Positions 20,306-21,792 of a stretch of DNA of 21,792 bases are shown here, piece after piece. The notes below the pieces were generated by a model. It did not search any database. It was given only the letters and a program-made list of their open reading frames with translations, and was not told the DNA's origin. The number at the start of each line of letters is the position of its first letter. Position 1 is the first letter of the stretch. The translations under genes and the position numbers were made by a program. This stretch comes from ZC4RG30 sp046047615 (lineage in GTDB: Bacteria; Pseudomonadota; Gammaproteobacteria; Steroidobacterales; Steroidobacteraceae). The stretch lies in NCBI GenBank assembly GCA_046047615.1, contig JBJOHO010000029.1, positions 1-21,792 of the forward strand, given 5' to 3'.

Positions 20306-21792
20306 ATGGACAAGATCTGGCTGAAGCAGTACCCGCCCGGCGTGCCCGCGGAAATCAACGTCAGTGAATATTCATCCGTCAAGCACATCGTCGAGGACGC
20401 GATGCAGCGGCACGGGCCGCGACGCGCCTACGTGCACATGGGCCGCGAGATGCGTTATGCGGAGGTGGAGCAGCTGTCGCGCCAGTTCGGGGCCTGGCTG
20501 CAGCAACAGGGATTCACCAAAGGCGATCGCATCGCGATCATGCTGCCCAACCTGTTGCAGTATCCCATCGTCCTTTTCGGGGCACTGCGGGCCGGCCTCG
20601 TGGTGGTCAACACCAATCCGCTCTACACCCCGGACGAACTGCGCCACCAACTGGTCGATTCCGGCGCCACGGCCATCGTCATCCTGGAGAACTTCTGCCA
20701 CACGCTGGAGAAGGTGATCGCGGACACACAAGTCCGGCGCGTCGTCGTGACAGCGGTCGGTGACCTGCTGGGGTTCCCCAAAGGCGCAGTCGTCAATGCT
20801 GTCCTGCGGCACGTGAAGAAGCAGGTGCCGGTCTGGCGGCTCCCCGGTCACGTGCGCCTGCGCGCCGCGCTGGCGGCCGCCGGTTCCAGCACAATCCTCG
20901 CACCAGTGGAACTCCAGCACGACGACCTCGCATTCCTCCAATACACCGGCGGAACCACGGGTGTTTCCAAGGGAGCCATGCTGAGCCACGGAAACATGGT
21001 GGCCAACCTGCTGCAAAGCCGCGCCTGGCACCAACAGGTGCCGATCGAGCACGCCACCTATTTCATCGCGCTGCCGCTGTACCACATCTTTTCACTCACC
21101 GTGAATTGCCTGCTGTACATGGTGGTCGGCGGATTCGGCGTGATGGTACCCAATCCACGCGACTTCCCGGCGTTTGTGGGCGAACTCATCAAATATCCCC
21201 CGAATACCCTGAACGGCGTGAACACGCTGTTCAACGCCCTGATGGGCCAGAAAGATTTCCACAAGATCGATTTCAGCAAACTGGTGGCATCGATGGGTGG
21301 CGGCATGGCCGTGCAGGCGGCGGTTGCCGAAAAATGGAAGGCCGCCACCGGTTGCGCCATCACCCAGGGCTGGGGCCTCACCGAGACGTCTCCCGTGGTG
21401 GCCGCTTGCCGACTGGTCGATACCGAGTTCAACGGCTCCATCGGCGTGCCGATTCCGTCCACGGAAGTTTCCGTGCGCGACGACGACGGCAAGGAACTGC
21501 CCCAAGGCGCTTCCGGCGAACTCTGCGTGCGCGGTCCACAAGTCATGCAGGGCTATTGGCGCCGCGATGACGAAACCGCACTCGTCATGTTGCCCGACGG
21601 ATGGTTGCGTACTGGCGACATCGGACGCATGGACGAAAATGGGTACTTCTACATTGAGGACCGCAAGAAGGACATGATCAGCGTGTCCGGCCTCAAAGTC
21701 TTCCCGAACGAGGTGGAAGAGGTCGCGGTGCGCCATCCGGGCGTGTTCGAGGCAGCGGCGGTGCCGGAACCGGACGAGTATTCCGGCGAAGT
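20306..21792 (+). CDS. fadD: Long-chain fatty acid-CoA ligase FadD (3' partial)
   Basis: The first 495 residues of an AMP-forming acyl-CoA synthetase; the frame runs off the window, with about 60 residues missing by comparison with E. coli FadD (561). The N-terminus MDKIWLKQYPPGVPAEIN parallels MKKVWLNRYPADVPTEIN. The ATP-binding loop YTGGTTGVSKG starts at residue 213, the same position as in E. coli. GWGLTE lies at 355-360, GWLRTGD and DRKKDM (from 452) follow, then SGLKVFPNE. The catalytic Lys near the end of the protein is outside the window. It activates long-chain fatty acids to acyl-CoA at the inner membrane for beta-oxidation or lipid synthesis. The ATG at 20306 has a GAGG 12 bases upstream. 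It is 25 bases after tesA with no promoter or terminator seen between, so the two are probably co-transcribed. Confidence 0.95.
   Translation, partial: MDKIWLKQYPPGVPAEINVSEYSSVKHIVEDAMQRHGPRRAYVHMGREMRYAEVEQLSRQFGAWLQQQGFTKGDRIAIMLPNLLQYPIVLFGALRAGLVVVNTNPLYTPDELRHQLVDSGATAIVILENFCHTLEKVIADTQVRRVVVTAVGDLLGFPKGAVVNAVLRHVKKQVPVWRLPGHVRLRAALAAAGSSTILAPVELQHDDLAFLQYTGGTTGVSKGAMLSHGNMVANLLQSRAWHQQVPIEHATYFIALPLYHIFSLTVNCLLYMVVGGFGVMVPNPRDFPAFVGELIKYPPNTLNGVNTLFNALMGQKDFHKIDFSKLVASMGGGMAVQAAVAEKWKAATGCAITQGWGLTETSPVVAACRLVDTEFNGSIGVPIPSTEVSVRDDDGKELPQGASGELCVRGPQVMQGYWRRDDETALVMLPDGWLRTGDIGRMDENGYFYIEDRKKDMISVSGLKVFPNEVEEVAVRHPGVFEAAAVPEPDEYSGE

Overview
The window reads as a chromosomal segment of a high-GC (about two thirds G+C by eye) Gram-negative bacterium, most likely a gammaproteobacterium. 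The main clues are an E. coli-like tesA/ybbA/ybbP block, a FadD of E. coli type, an OxyR with the two-cysteine redox loop, and a TolC/adaptor/RND tripartite pump. I cannot name the genus. Genes are tightly packed, with many 4-base stop/start overlaps. I see no tRNA, rRNA, CRISPR array, insertion sequence or phage gene, and no gene-free stretch longer than 300 bases.

Layout. (1) 1-1533, plus strand: the 3' part of an N-formylglutamate amidohydrolase family gene that probably begins upstream of the window, then an alpha/beta hydrolase. (2) 1515-3553, minus strand: a two-gene unit made of a single-domain voltage-gated cation channel (BacNav/BacCav type, filter TLEGWTD) and a 7TMR-DISM membrane sensor with no output domain, joined by an ATGA overlap. 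(3) 3636-9718, plus strand: a nitroreductase (YdjA-like), a TolC-family outer membrane protein, a lipoprotein adaptor and an RND permease, apparently one operon whose first gene looks leaderless. (4) 9791-12060, plus strand: oxyR and a class I CPD photolyase joined by a GTGA overlap. (5) 12061-13164: an AT-richer intergenic region with a promoter/palindrome, followed by an odd protein that fuses a ParD-like antitoxin N-terminus to a Pro-rich VAPPV repeat and an unknown alpha/beta C-terminal domain. (6) 13171-19670, minus strand: ybbA-ybbP-DUF4139 protein-acyl-CoA dehydrogenase, listed in transcription order. (7) 19657 to the end, plus strand: tesA and fadD (the latter cut by the window end), divergent from and overlapping the 5' end of ybbA.

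How the parts may work together. TesA (a periplasmic lysophospholipase/thioesterase), YbbAP (a FtsX-type ABC system), FadD and the acyl-CoA dehydrogenase suggest a locus for freeing, handling and oxidising acyl chains. OxyR with photolyase, next to a nitroreductase and RND pump, looks like a stress and xenobiotic block. The two most unusual items are the channel/7TMR-DISM pair, whose selectivity filter resembles the prokaryotic calcium channel CavMr more than NaChBac, and the 326-residue ParD-like fusion with its own palindromic operator candidate.
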